DNA of 15,533 nucleotides from Syntrophobacter sp. DG_60 (GTDB lineage: Bacteria; Desulfobacterota; Desulfofervidia; Desulfofervidales; DG-60), in contig LJNA01000047.1 in assembly GCA_001304365.1 (NCBI GenBank), positions 1 to 15,533 on the forward strand, given 5' to 3'. This document shows, in pieces, positions 1 through 8,401 of the stretch (within the stretch, counting starts at the first letter, position 1; each line of letters starts with the position of its first letter). The notes beneath the pieces were generated by a model that was not told the origin of the DNA, did no database searches, and saw only the letters and a program-made list of their open reading frames with translations. The translations under genes and the position numbers were made by a program.

Positions 1-89
1 TTGAACTTGGTCTTACAGAAGAGATGGCAAAATATGAGGTAAGGCGTTGTTTAAATTGTGGACTTTTCTGTTATAATAAAAATCGCTGA
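1..89 (+). CDS. C-terminal end of an FAD/NAD(P) oxidoreductase of the glutamate-synthase small-subunit-like type (partial)
   Basis: The reading frame is open from the first bases of the window (first whole codon at 3) to a TGA at 87-89. It encodes about 28 residues ending in RRCLNCGLFCYNKNR. A terminal A/V-x-RCLxCGxCxY motif preceded by a 'LTEEMAKYEVRR' helix is typical of the C-terminus of glutamate-synthase-beta-like FAD/pyridine-nucleotide oxidoreductases, which often serve as electron-input modules for FeS enzymes in anaerobes. Only the tail is visible, so family assignment rests on this motif alone. The next gene starts 11 bases downstream, so the two may be co-transcribed. Alternative: the end of some other CxxCxxxC FeS protein. 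Confidence 0.55.
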   Translation, partial: ELGLTEEMAKYEVRRCLNCGLFCYNKNR

Positions 90-100
90 TAACGATTTTA

Positions 101-676
101 ATGTCTAAATTTCTCCATGCCCTTGCCTTGCTTCTTTCTATCTTCTTTAGCCCTTATCTTATTCCTATCTTTTTTATATTTATAGCAATTTGGCATTTCG
201 AAGATCGAAGGCCAGCCTGGTTTATTGTACCTACCCTTTTTCTTGGGATTATTCCCTTTATAATGGCACTGATTTTAAGAAAAGCAGGTAAGATTTCTGA
301 CTTGCACATAAGCAATTTAAGGCAGCGTCGATTGTTCTATCAATTGACTATTTTACCTACTTTAATTTGTACTGTTGTTATCTATTTTTATCAAGTACCT
401 ATAATCATTATCCGTATGATGGTTGGTTGTATCTTGGGCCTCTTGGTTTTGGCAATTACTGCCCCCTACTTAAAATTAAGTGGGCACCTAGCTGTTTTAT
501 CTGGGGCATTACTGGGTTTGTGGTACCTGTATGGCAACAAGATTGCATTCTCATTTATGCTTATCCCCATTTTGGCCTGGGCACGACTCTATCGCAGAAG
601 ACATACCTTAGTTGAGATTATTTTGGCCATTATATTGGGTATGGTGTGCATGGGAACAGCACTTATTTTTTCTTGA
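101..676 (+). CDS. PAP2-superfamily-like integral membrane protein
   Basis: A 191-residue, very hydrophobic protein with about six membrane segments (roughly 7-30, 38-59, 82-98, 100-120, 128-144, 150-162 and 170-190). Polar landmarks resemble the divergent PAP2 (lipid phosphatase) superfamily: a 'RKAGKISDLHISNLRQRR' loop at 60-77, KLSGH at 125-129 (compare the PAP2 motif-2 core PSGH), and R162...RRRHT at 165-169 (compare motif 3, R-x5-H). The Asp that normally completes motif 3 is not obvious (E172 follows instead), so catalytic activity is uncertain. Likely role is dephosphorylation of a lipid phosphate or pyrophosphate at the inner membrane, by inference. The ATG at 101 has only a weak Shine-Dalgarno, fitting translational coupling to the gene ending 11 bases upstream. 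A good -35 box overlaps its stop codon, so transcription of the next gene may be independent. Confidence 0.6.
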   Translation: MSKFLHALALLLSIFFSPYLIPIFFIFIAIWHFEDRRPAWFIVPTLFLGIIPFIMALILRKAGKISDLHISNLRQRRLFYQLTILPTLICTVVIYFYQVPIIIIRMMVGCILGLLVLAITAPYLKLSGHLAVLSGALLGLWYLYGNKIAFSFMLIPILAWARLYRRRHTLVEIILAIILGMVCMGTALIFS

Positions 677-700
677 CAAAACTATAGTTATTGTTATATG
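673..700 (+). promoter_or_regulatory. Candidate sigma-70 promoter for the siroheme protein gene
   Basis: A perfect TTGACA lies at 673-678, overlapping the upstream stop codon. It is followed after 16 bases by TATATG at 695-700 (4 of 6 matches to TATAAT). The start codon of the downstream gene is 31 bases further, preceded by GGAGGG at 721-726. The -10 is imperfect, so this is a motif-based call only. Confidence 0.45.
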
Positions 701-731
701 AAATGTATAAGAAACGAAGGGGAGGGAAGTT

Positions 732-1598
732 ATGCCTTTAAGACCTGGTCAAAGGGATATTGGTGAGGTAGAAGGAAAGCCATTTTTAATTAAGAGGAAT
801 GGGAAATATGGAATCAAAGTGCGTCTATGTGCAGGGATGTTAAATAGTAATCAGCTTGAGGCCTTAAAAGAGATTACTGAAAATTATGGTATTAAAGAAC
901 TTCATCTCACTGTGAGACAAGAGGTATTAATCCCTAAGATAAAAGAAGAGTATCTTGAAGATGCATTAAAGAAGTTAGAAACTGTAGGTCTTAAAGGTGG
1001 TTCTGCTGGTGGTAGGGTAAGAAACATTGTTGCTTGTGCAGGAGGTAGATATAAGAACTGCGTTCATGATACAGTAGGAATAGCTAAACAGCTAGATGAG
1101 AAATATGGGGAAATGGAACTTCCGGGGGCAATAAAAATAGGTATATCTGGTTGTGGTTATCCTTGTAATCGCCCACAATTTGAGGATATAGGCCTTATAG
1201 GAAGGGCAAAACCTATAGTAGATGAAGAGAAATGTGACGGATGTGGATTTTGTGTAGAACTATGTTTAATGAAAGCTGTTAAATTAGATGAAGACAAAAA
1301 ACCAGTTATCAATAGGGAAAAGTGTAAAATGTGTGGGAGATGCATTCAAAATTGTCCAAAATTCGCAATATCTCCAGAAATAAAGGGATTTACTGTTACT
1401 TTAGGAGGTAAAGGAACCTGGCCTGCATTTAAGGGAGATACCTTAGCTGAAATGGTAAAAGATGAACACATAGTTCCACTTATAGGGAAAATAATTGATT
1501 ATTTTAAGAAAAATGCACAACCTGGTGAAGGAAGGCTCAGACCTTTAGTAAAGAGGATAGGTATAGAAAAATTGAAAGAAGAGTTGATTATTGAATAG
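732..1598 (+). CDS. Small siroheme-[4Fe-4S] sulfite/nitrite-reductase-like protein with two ferredoxin clusters
   Basis: A 288-residue cytoplasmic redox protein. The N-terminal half (about 1-70) matches the nitrite/sulfite reductase ferredoxin-like half domain, with the anion-binding LTVRQE at 60-65. Residues 95-155 form the siroheme/4Fe-4S domain: RVRNIVAC, then C102 and C110 spaced C-X7-C, then SGCGYPCNRPQ with C141 and C145 spaced C-X3-C. Two bacterial 4Fe-4S ferredoxin motifs follow: C168-x2-C171-x2-C174-x3-C178 and C198-x2-C201-x2-C204-x3-C208-P. This arrangement is known from AsrC-like, Fsr-like and small assimilatory-type sulfite reductases of anaerobes. It would transfer electrons from the ferredoxin clusters to siroheme for sulfite or nitrite reduction. 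Odd: C-X5-C is usual for the first pair, and only one of the usual lysines before SGC (K135) is evident. The substrate is not readable from sequence. The ATG follows a strong GGAGGG Shine-Dalgarno. Confidence 0.8.
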   Translation: MPLRPGQRDIGEVEGKPFLIKRNGKYGIKVRLCAGMLNSNQLEALKEITENYGIKELHLTVRQEVLIPKIKEEYLEDALKKLETVGLKGGSAGGRVRNIVACAGGRYKNCVHDTVGIAKQLDEKYGEMELPGAIKIGISGCGYPCNRPQFEDIGLIGRAKPIVDEEKCDGCGFCVELCLMKAVKLDEDKKPVINREKCKMCGRCIQNCPKFAISPEIKGFTVTLGGKGTWPAFKGDTLAEMVKDEHIVPLIGKIIDYFKKNAQPGEGRLRPLVKRIGIEKLKEELIIE

Positions 1599-1630
1599 AT
1601 TGTTTAGCTATTTAAATTTTTTCAGTAAAA

Positions 1631-1678
1631 AACCTTTGACAATTATTCCAAAATGTTGTAAAAGGGTTATAATTTTTT
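1631..1678 (+). terminator. Imperfect hairpin followed by T-run, possible terminator of the siroheme gene
   Basis: AACCTTTGACAA (1631-1642) can pair with TTGTAAAAGGGTT (1656-1668), with one bulged G and one mismatch. ATAATTTTTT follows at 1669-1678. This resembles a weak intrinsic terminator between the siroheme gene and the ATP synthase operon. The same bases contain promoter-like boxes, so the dyad might instead be an operator. Confidence 0.4.
1636..1673 (+). promoter_or_regulatory. atpFp: Candidate promoter of the ATP synthase operon
   Basis: A perfect TATAAT lies at 1668-1673, 22 bases before the first gene of the operon. The TTGACA at 1636-1641 is 26 bases upstream of it, too far for one sigma-70 promoter. 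Either TTGACA pairs with TAAAAG (1659-1664, 17-base spacer), or TATAAT works with a weak -35 near ATTCCA (1645-1650). The leader is short, with a purine-rich Shine-Dalgarno AGAGAGGGG at 1681-1689. Confidence 0.45.
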
Positions 1679-1695
1679 AAAGAGAGGGGTAAACA

Positions 1696-2130
1696 GTGAT
1701 AGAAATTTCTTTAAACGAGGCGTTTATTATCCAATTTATTAACTTTATTTTGATTATGTTTATCCTAAATGCCCTGCTTTATCGTCCCATCCGTCAGGCA
1801 TTAAAAAAACGGGAAGAAAAAATTAGTGAGGATAAGGGAGAGGCCGAACGGCTAGACCAGGAGGCAGAAATTAGGTTAAATGAATGGAACAAAGGGTTAG
1901 AAGAGGCCAGAAAGGCAGGTTTAGAAAGGCAGGAGCAGTTTCGGAAAGATGGCAAAGACGAAGAAAGGGGGATTATATCAAAAATGCGTGAAGAGGTAGG
2001 GGATCATCTTGAAAAGATGCGCGCAGAGATGGCAAAGGACACTGAAGCAACGCGAGCAACCTTAAAAACTGAGGCAGAAAGCTTTTCAGTTGAAATTGCT
2101 AAAAAGATTTTGGGGAGGTCTATTAAATGA
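1696..2130 (+). CDS. atpF: F-type ATP synthase subunit b' (peripheral stalk)
   Basis: A 144-residue stator protein with one N-terminal membrane helix (about 8-29, INFILIMFILNALLYRPI) followed by a long charged coiled coil, the layout of F0 b-type subunits. It is the first of two consecutive b-like genes, so it is called b' by position; dimers of b and b' anchor F1 to the membrane. The RPIRQALKKREEKI stretch after the membrane helix is the typical b/b' neck. The start is a GTG at 1696 with AGAGAGGGG upstream. No earlier ATG keeps the membrane segment near the N-terminus. The stop overlaps the next start as ATGA (2127-2130), indicating translational coupling. Length is normal for short b' proteins. 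Which of the two genes is strictly b' could be reversed. Confidence 0.9.
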   Translation: MIEISLNEAFIIQFINFILIMFILNALLYRPIRQALKKREEKISEDKGEAERLDQEAEIRLNEWNKGLEEARKAGLERQEQFRKDGKDEERGIISKMREEVGDHLEKMRAEMAKDTEATRATLKTEAESFSVEIAKKILGRSIK

Positions 2131-2768
2131 GACCTTTAAAAAATAACAAAAGTCTTGTTTTAATTGCGGTGTTGATTCTTTCTCTAGGTTGTGGCTTGCT
2201 TTGGGCAGTTGAAGAACATGGCGCAGTTGAAGAACATGGTGAAGAACACGCGGTTCATGAAAAACACGCGGTTCATGAGGTGCACTATACTAAGAGTCAG
2301 TTTTTCGATCTAATTAAGCGAGCTGTAAATTTTGGTCTCTTCGTCGGGATTCTGGTTTTTCTTGCAGCAAAACCTATAGGCAAAATGCTTCGTGAGAGGC
2401 GAGAAGGTGTGAAACAGACCCTAGAGGAGGTAGAACAACAGAAACAAGAAGCCCGTAAGAAATATTTAGAATATGAAGCAAAGTTGGCCCAATTAGATAA
2501 AGAGAGGGAAAGGATTATTGATATGTTTATTGGTGAGGGGGAGAAGGAAAGGCAGCATATCGTAGAAGAGGCAAAGAAGGCGGCTGAAGACATCAAGGCT
2601 GGTGCTAAGGTGACAATAGAGCAAGAGACGAGGGCAGCGAGAGCACAAATTAGAGGAGAGGTGGCTGAGCTGGCAACAAAGCTGGCAGGTGACATGATAA
2701 AAAAGAAGTTTACTAAAGAAGATCAAGATAGGTTAATAGATGAATATTTAGCAAAAATGGAGGGATAA
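2127..2768 (+). CDS. atpF: F-type ATP synthase subunit b with signal-like N-terminus and His/Glu-rich spacer
   Basis: A 213-residue b subunit. A hydrophobic stretch after basic residues (about 9-27, ending GLLWA) looks like a cleavable signal peptide or extra membrane helix. Residues 28-53 form a low-complexity segment with seven histidines (31, 37, 41, 44, 47, 50, 53) and many Glu. The usual b core follows: membrane helix about 60-83, KPIGKMLRERREGV neck, then a coiled coil to about 190 and the C-terminal delta-binding part. If the signal is used, the His/Glu stretch faces the periplasm. N-terminally extended b subunits are, as I recall, common in deltaproteobacterial ATP synthases; the repeat itself is unusual. 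The gene overlaps b' by 4 bases and ends 2 bases before the delta gene, so all are co-translated. C22 is preceded by S-L-G, a poor lipobox, so lipoprotein processing is unlikely. Confidence 0.92.
   Translation: MRPLKNNKSLVLIAVLILSLGCGLLWAVEEHGAVEEHGEEHAVHEKHAVHEVHYTKSQFFDLIKRAVNFGLFVGILVFLAAKPIGKMLRERREGVKQTLEEVEQQKQEARKKYLEYEAKLAQLDKERERIIDMFIGEGEKERQHIVEEAKKAAEDIKAGAKVTIEQETRAARAQIRGEVAELATKLAGDMIKKKFTKEDQDRLIDEYLAKMEG
2205..2278 (+). repeat. Period-18 tandem repeat inside the b-subunit gene
   Basis: GCAGTTGAAGAACATGG occurs at 2205-2221 and again at 2223-2239, and AACACGCGGTTCATGA occurs at 2245-2260 and 2263-2278. Both pairs are offset by exactly 18 bases, so the block is about four six-codon units (VEEHGA-type, then HAVHEK-type). 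It encodes the His/Glu-rich spacer of the b subunit. Because the period is a multiple of three, copy-number change would stay in frame. Confidence 0.85.
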
Positions 2769-2770
2769 AA

Positions 2771-3322
2771 TTGATAGGGAAGGTTGTGGCCCGCCGTTAC
2801 GCAACAGCATTGTTTAAAGTAGGGATGGAGGATGGTTTAGTTGAAAAATACAGTCAAGAGATAGAGGCCTTTGTCAATGTTTTAGAGTCCAGTAAAGAGC
2901 TTAAGGTTTGTCTTACAAATCCATTATTTGAAAAAAAATTACGCCAACAGATACTGAGCAGTATTTTAGACAAAATGGCCCTTTCTGAGGTTACAAAAAG
3001 GTTTCTAACACTTGTTTCAGAAAAGGGGCGATTAGCTTATTTAAAGGATATGTTAGAATTTTACCGCCTTCTTTTAGATGATCATAAAGGTATTGCAAGG
3101 GCTGACTTATTTTCTGCCATATCTCTATCCAAGGGAGCTATAGAGAAGATCAAAACCCGCCTCAAGGAGATCACTAGGAAGCAGGAAGTAATTTTGAATA
3201 TAAAAGAAGACCCTAGTTTGATAGGGGGCATTGTAGCAAAGATTGGCGATGTAGTCTATGATGGGAGTATAAAAACACAATTAGGTGTTTTAAAAGAAAG
3301 ATTAAGGAGGGGTGAAGTATAA
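2771..3322 (+). CDS. atpH: F-type ATP synthase subunit delta (OSCP)
   Basis: A 183-residue stator subunit that joins the top of alpha3-beta3 to the b/b' stalk. The N-terminus [13 protein letters not shown] (5-17) is the classic start of the delta/OSCP six-helix domain. The C-terminal part contains [25 protein letters not shown], the conserved L-x-GG-x-x-x-x-x-x-D-x-x-x-D-x-S-x-K pattern. The start is a TTG at 2771: GGAGGG at 2759-2764 is well spaced, and the first in-frame ATG (residue 19) would remove the conserved VARRYA motif. It follows the b gene by 2 bases and overlaps the alpha gene by 1 base (TAATG at 3320-3324). Length is normal for the family. Confidence 0.95.
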   Translation: MIGKVVARRYATALFKVGMEDGLVEKYSQEIEAFVNVLESSKELKVCLTNPLFEKKLRQQILSSILDKMALSEVTKRFLTLVSEKGRLAYLKDMLEFYRLLLDDHKGIARADLFSAISLSKGAIEKIKTRLKEITRKQEVILNIKEDPSLIGGIVAKIGDVVYDGSIKTQLGVLKERLRRGEV

Positions 3323-4848
3323 TGCAAATAAGAGCAGAAGAAATTAGTCAAATTATTAGTCAACAAATTAAGGGGTTTGAGAAGGAAGTAGATGTTAGTG
3401 AGACAGGGGTTGTGCTTTCAGTGGGTGACGGCATTGCCCGTATCTATGGTTGTGAAAAGACTATGTCCATGGAACTCTTAGAATTTCCAAAGGCAGAAGT
3501 CTATGGTCTGGCAATGAATCTGGAAGAGGATAATATAGGTGCAGCCATCTTGGGAGAGGATGTCCACATTAAGGAAGGAGACTCCGTGAGGAGGACAGGG
3601 CGCATTGCCCAGGTGCCTGCAGGAGAGGCAGTAATTGGCAGAGTAATTGACCCGGTAGGAAGACCCTTAGATGGCAAAGGGCCTATTGAGACCAAAGAGT
3701 TTAGAAGAATTGAGCTTGTAGCGCCAGGGGTAATCGAAAGGCAACCTGTGAAAGAGCCTATGTACACGGGAATTAAGGCCATTGATGCCATGATGCCTGT
3801 AGGCAGAGGGCAGCGTGAACTTCTTATCGGAGACCGTCAGATTGGAAAGACCGCTATCCTAGTAGATGCTGTTATAAATCAAAGGGAGACCGATGTCTAT
3901 TGTGTCTATGTAGCCGCTGGACAAAAACGCTCTTCCGTGGCTATGGTAATAGATACATTGAGGAAATATGGGGCTATGGACTATACTACTGTAGTATGTG
4001 CAGCCGCAAGTGACCCAGCACCGTTACAATATATTTCAGCCTATTCAGGATGTGCTATTGGCGAGTGGTTCAGAGACAATGGAAAGCACGCATTTATTGT
4101 GTATGATGACTTAACAAAGCAGGCATGGGCCTATCGTCAGATTTCACTTCTACTGCGAAGACCCCCTGGAAGAGAGGCATACCCTGGGGATATCTTTTTT
4201 AATCACTCTCGATTATTAGAAAGAGCAGCAAAATACAGCGATGAAAAAGGTAGTGGTTCATTAACTGCCATTCCTGTAATTGAAACCCAAGCAGGTGATA
4301 TCTCTGCCTATATTCCTACAAATGTGATCTCTATTACCGACGGACAGATTTATGTAGAGCCAGGGCTTTTCTTTTCTGGGATCCGCCCTGCCATAAATGT
4401 TGGCCTTTCGGTATCCAGGGTAGGAGGCGCTGCCCAAGTAAAGGCCATGAAACAAGTAGCTGGATCTCTTCGATTAGATATGGCCCAATACCGTGAAGTA
4501 GCAGCATTTGCCATGTTTGGTAGTGAGTTGGATAAGGCTACCAGAATGCAACTAGAAAGGGGGATAAGACTAACAGAGGTCTTAAAACAGCCCCAATATG
4601 AGCCTTTACCTTTAGAGAAACAAGTGACTATTCTCTATGCCGGGACAAGGGGCTTCTTGGATGAGTTTTCTGTAGAGGTATTAGGTGAATATGAGCCAGC
4701 TCTTTATAAGTTTGTAGAAAGTAAATATCCTCAGATACTTGCTTCTATTAAGGAAAAGAATATAATCGATGATGAGACAGATAAATTGATGGCCAAGGCT
4801 ATAAAGGAATTCAATGAGGATTTTAAAAAGACCAAAGGACTAGCATAG
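3322..4848 (+). CDS. atpA: F-type ATP synthase subunit alpha
   Basis: A 508-residue, full-length, non-catalytic nucleotide-binding subunit of F1. The beta-barrel domain is about 1-95, followed by the nucleotide-binding domain with P-loop GDRQIGKT at 170-177 and Walker B HAFIVYDD at 256-263. [10 protein letters not shown] is at 281-290. The signature [17 protein letters not shown] (356-372) carries the arginine finger R366 that reaches into the beta site. The C-terminal helical domain ends the protein. Odd: the P-loop reads GDRQ-I-GKT where GDRQ-T-GKT is usual, and the signature has GG in place of the common GS. Translation is coupled to delta by a 1-base overlap, and a GGAGGGG Shine-Dalgarno (3306-3312) lies inside the delta gene. 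The gamma gene follows after 9 bases. Confidence 0.98.
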   Translation: MQIRAEEISQIISQQIKGFEKEVDVSETGVVLSVGDGIARIYGCEKTMSMELLEFPKAEVYGLAMNLEEDNIGAAILGEDVHIKEGDSVRRTGRIAQVPAGEAVIGRVIDPVGRPLDGKGPIETKEFRRIELVAPGVIERQPVKEPMYTGIKAIDAMMPVGRGQRELLIGDRQIGKTAILVDAVINQRETDVYCVYVAAGQKRSSVAMVIDTLRKYGAMDYTTVVCAAASDPAPLQYISAYSGCAIGEWFRDNGKHAFIVYDDLTKQAWAYRQISLLLRRPPGREAYPGDIFFNHSRLLERAAKYSDEKGSGSLTAIPVIETQAGDISAYIPTNVISITDGQIYVEPGLFFSGIRPAINVGLSVSRVGGAAQVKAMKQVAGSLRLDMAQYREVAAFAMFGSELDKATRMQLERGIRLTEVLKQPQYEPLPLEKQVTILYAGTRGFLDEFSVEVLGEYEPALYKFVESKYPQILASIKEKNIIDDETDKLMAKAIKEFNEDFKKTKGLA

Positions 4849-4857
4849 GGGTAAGTA

Positions 4858-7172
<2,315 letters not shown>

Positions 7173-7185
7173 TGAGGAAAAGAAG

Positions 7186-7593
7186 ATGGCAAAGATGCTT
7201 TTAGAGGTAATTACACCAGACTGTTTGGTAGTACGTGAGGAGGTAGATTCGGTAACAGCTATTGGGGCAGAAGGTGAATTTACTGTATTGCCAGGTCATG
7301 CAGCATATCTACCCCTTTTGGAGATAGGAGAAGGGCATTATGTAAGAGATGGGCGCACTGAATATATGGCTATAGCAGGGGGCATTGCTGAGGTATCTAA
7401 GGATAGGGTAACCATCCTTGCTGAGGCAGCAGAGCTTGGGAGGGAAATAGATGCTGAAAGGGCAAGAGCGGCAAGGGAACGGGCACTAGAAAGGTTAAGG
7501 AAGAAAGAAGATGTAGATATAGCCAGGGCAGAAGCGGCTCTACAGCGTGCAGTAATAAGGATCAAGATAGCAGAAAAGGCAGGAGCAGCTTAA
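7186..7593 (+). CDS. atpC: F-type ATP synthase subunit epsilon
   Basis: A 135-residue rotor subunit binding gamma and the c-ring. The N-terminal beta-sandwich (about 1-85) shows GAEGEFTVLPGHAAYLPLL and EYMAIAGGIAEVSKDRVTILAEAAE. The C-terminal helix-turn-helix (about 87-135, RARAARERALERLRKKEDVDIARAEAALQRAVIRIKIAEK) is complete, so the inhibitory hairpin that can lock the rotor is retained. The ATG lies 13 bases after beta, with GTGAGGAAAAG upstream. This is the last gene of the operon; a strong hairpin terminator begins 21 bases downstream. Genes for subunits a and c are not in this operon. Confidence 0.95.
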   Translation: MAKMLLEVITPDCLVVREEVDSVTAIGAEGEFTVLPGHAAYLPLLEIGEGHYVRDGRTEYMAIAGGIAEVSKDRVTILAEAAELGREIDAERARAARERALERLRKKEDVDIARAEAALQRAVIRIKIAEKAGAA

Positions 7594-7613
7594 GTCTTCG
7601 GTTAGGAAGTGAT

Positions 7614-7653
7614 AAAAAAAAGAGGCAGGCCTAAATAGTCTGCCTCTTTTTTT
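7614..7653. terminator. Strong bidirectional intrinsic terminator
   Basis: AGAGGCAG (7621-7628) pairs perfectly with CTGCCTCT (7640-7647). The stem is flanked by a run of A's (7614-7621) on the left and T's (7647-7653) on the right. It therefore has a U-tract in both directions. It closes the ATP synthase operon on the plus strand and is placed to end the convergent prolyl isomerase transcript on the minus strand. Confidence 0.93.
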
Positions 7654-7742
7654 ATTCCATAGAATCATACTGCTTACTTTTCGAGATCGTTCTTGCCCTA
7701 TCCGCCAAAAAACGAATAATATCTAATCCGGAAACAAAATGG

Positions 7743-8171
7743 TTAAACGATCTCAAGGAGCTGGATATCAAAAGTCAGGTCTTCCCCAGCCAAAGGATGG
7801 TTGGCATCTAACGTCACGCTCGATTCGGAGACATCGGTCACCGTGACTACAATTGCTCGACCATTTGCTTGACGGGTTTGTAACCTCTGACCGACCTCTG
7901 GTTTTAAGTCCACCGGAAATTGGTTTCGATCTACCACCACTATCATTTCCTTAAGGTGTTGGCCATACGCTTTATCTGCCGGGACTTTGGTGGTTTTCGA
8001 TTCGCCCGGATTCATCCCGACTATGGCTTGTTCAAAGCCTGGGATTATCTGGCCTTCCCCTATTGTAAATTGCAGAGGATCGCGGTTGATGGAGGTATCA
8101 AATACCGTGCCATCCTCCAATTTGCCCGTGTAGTGAACCTTAACAGTATCACCATTTTTTGCCTGTGCCAT
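7743..8171 (-). CDS. SlyD-like FKBP-type peptidyl-prolyl cis-trans isomerase
   Basis: A 142-residue cytoplasmic folding helper. The FKBP fold is shown by VHYTGKLEDGTVFDTS (12-27), IGEGQIIPGFEQAIVGMNPGE (37-57) and the closing DANHPLAGEDLTFDIQLLEI (122-141). Between residues about 70 and 121 lies the insert-in-flap domain, typical of SlyD and related proteins, that adds chaperone activity. There is no His/Cys-rich metal-binding tail and no signal peptide. The start at 8171 has a very strong upstream Shine-Dalgarno (AAGGAGG). This gene is the only one on the minus strand here. Its G+C, about 48% by hand count over 7741-8160, is higher than that of the flanking genes, which may mark recent transfer or a separate expression class. 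Confidence 0.95.
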   Translation of the reverse strand: MAQAKNGDTVKVHYTGKLEDGTVFDTSINRDPLQFTIGEGQIIPGFEQAIVGMNPGESKTTKVPADKAYGQHLKEMIVVVDRNQFPVDLKPEVGQRLQTRQANGRAIVVTVTDVSESSVTLDANHPLAGEDLTFDIQLLEIV

Positions 8172-8176
8172 TCTTT

Positions 8177-8202
8177 CCTCCTTTCGTTTTGTACTTATTA
8201 TA
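8177..8202 (-). promoter_or_regulatory. -10 box and Shine-Dalgarno of the prolyl isomerase gene
   Basis: Read on the minus strand, a perfect TATAAT lies at 8202-8197 and GGAGG at 8181-8177, 5 bases before the ATG. No convincing -35 box lies 16-18 bases upstream of the -10. The leader would be about 20 bases. Confidence 0.55.
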
Positions 8203-8276
8203 ATCCAAGGAATATATTAGGTGACTTGTTTATCATAATTGTTAGAATTTGTAAATAAATCATTCTACGCTAAACG

Positions 8277-8321
8277 GTAAACGCTATAAACCAAGTAAAC
8301 TTAATAAACTCAACAAACTAC
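8277..8321 (+). repeat. Five degenerate 9-bp TAAAC repeats upstream of glmU
   Basis: Consecutive 9-mers GTAAACGCT, ATAAACCAA, GTAAACTTA, ATAAACTCA and ACAAACTAC run without gaps from 8277 to 8321. The AAAC core recurs at exactly 9-base steps (8279, 8288, 8297, 8306, 8315), and an extra TAAAC lies at 8271-8275. The block sits in the divergent region between the prolyl isomerase gene and glmU. Its function is unknown. Confidence 0.7.
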
Positions 8322-8334
8322 CCATACCTTACTG

Positions 8335-8366
8335 GCGTTTACAAAATGGAGAAATTAAGATAAAAA
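8335..8366 (+). promoter_or_regulatory. Candidate glmU-glmS promoter overlapping an inverted-repeat arm
   Basis: TTTACA at 8338-8343 (5 of 6 matches to -35) is followed after 17 bases by TAAAAA at 8361-8366 (4 of 6 matches to -10). The -35 box lies within GCGTTTAC (8335-8342), which is the exact inverse of GTAAACGC at 8277-8284. A repressor or looping protein binding both arms could therefore control access. The Shine-Dalgarno AGGAG is at 8391-8395. Confidence 0.4.
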
Positions 8367-8401
8367 AAATAGTCAAGATAAAACAACTAAAGGAGTATAA
8401 G

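Noticed and set aside
1157..1345. Antisense open frames inside the siroheme, ATP synthase, glmU and ispD genes
   Set aside because: They mirror strongly conserved plus-strand genes, lack Shine-Dalgarno sites and show no family motifs.
2170..2215. Lipoprotein signal at Cys22 of the b subunit
   Set aside because: The residues before the Cys (S-L-G) do not fit a lipobox well; an ordinary signal peptide or a membrane anchor is more likely.
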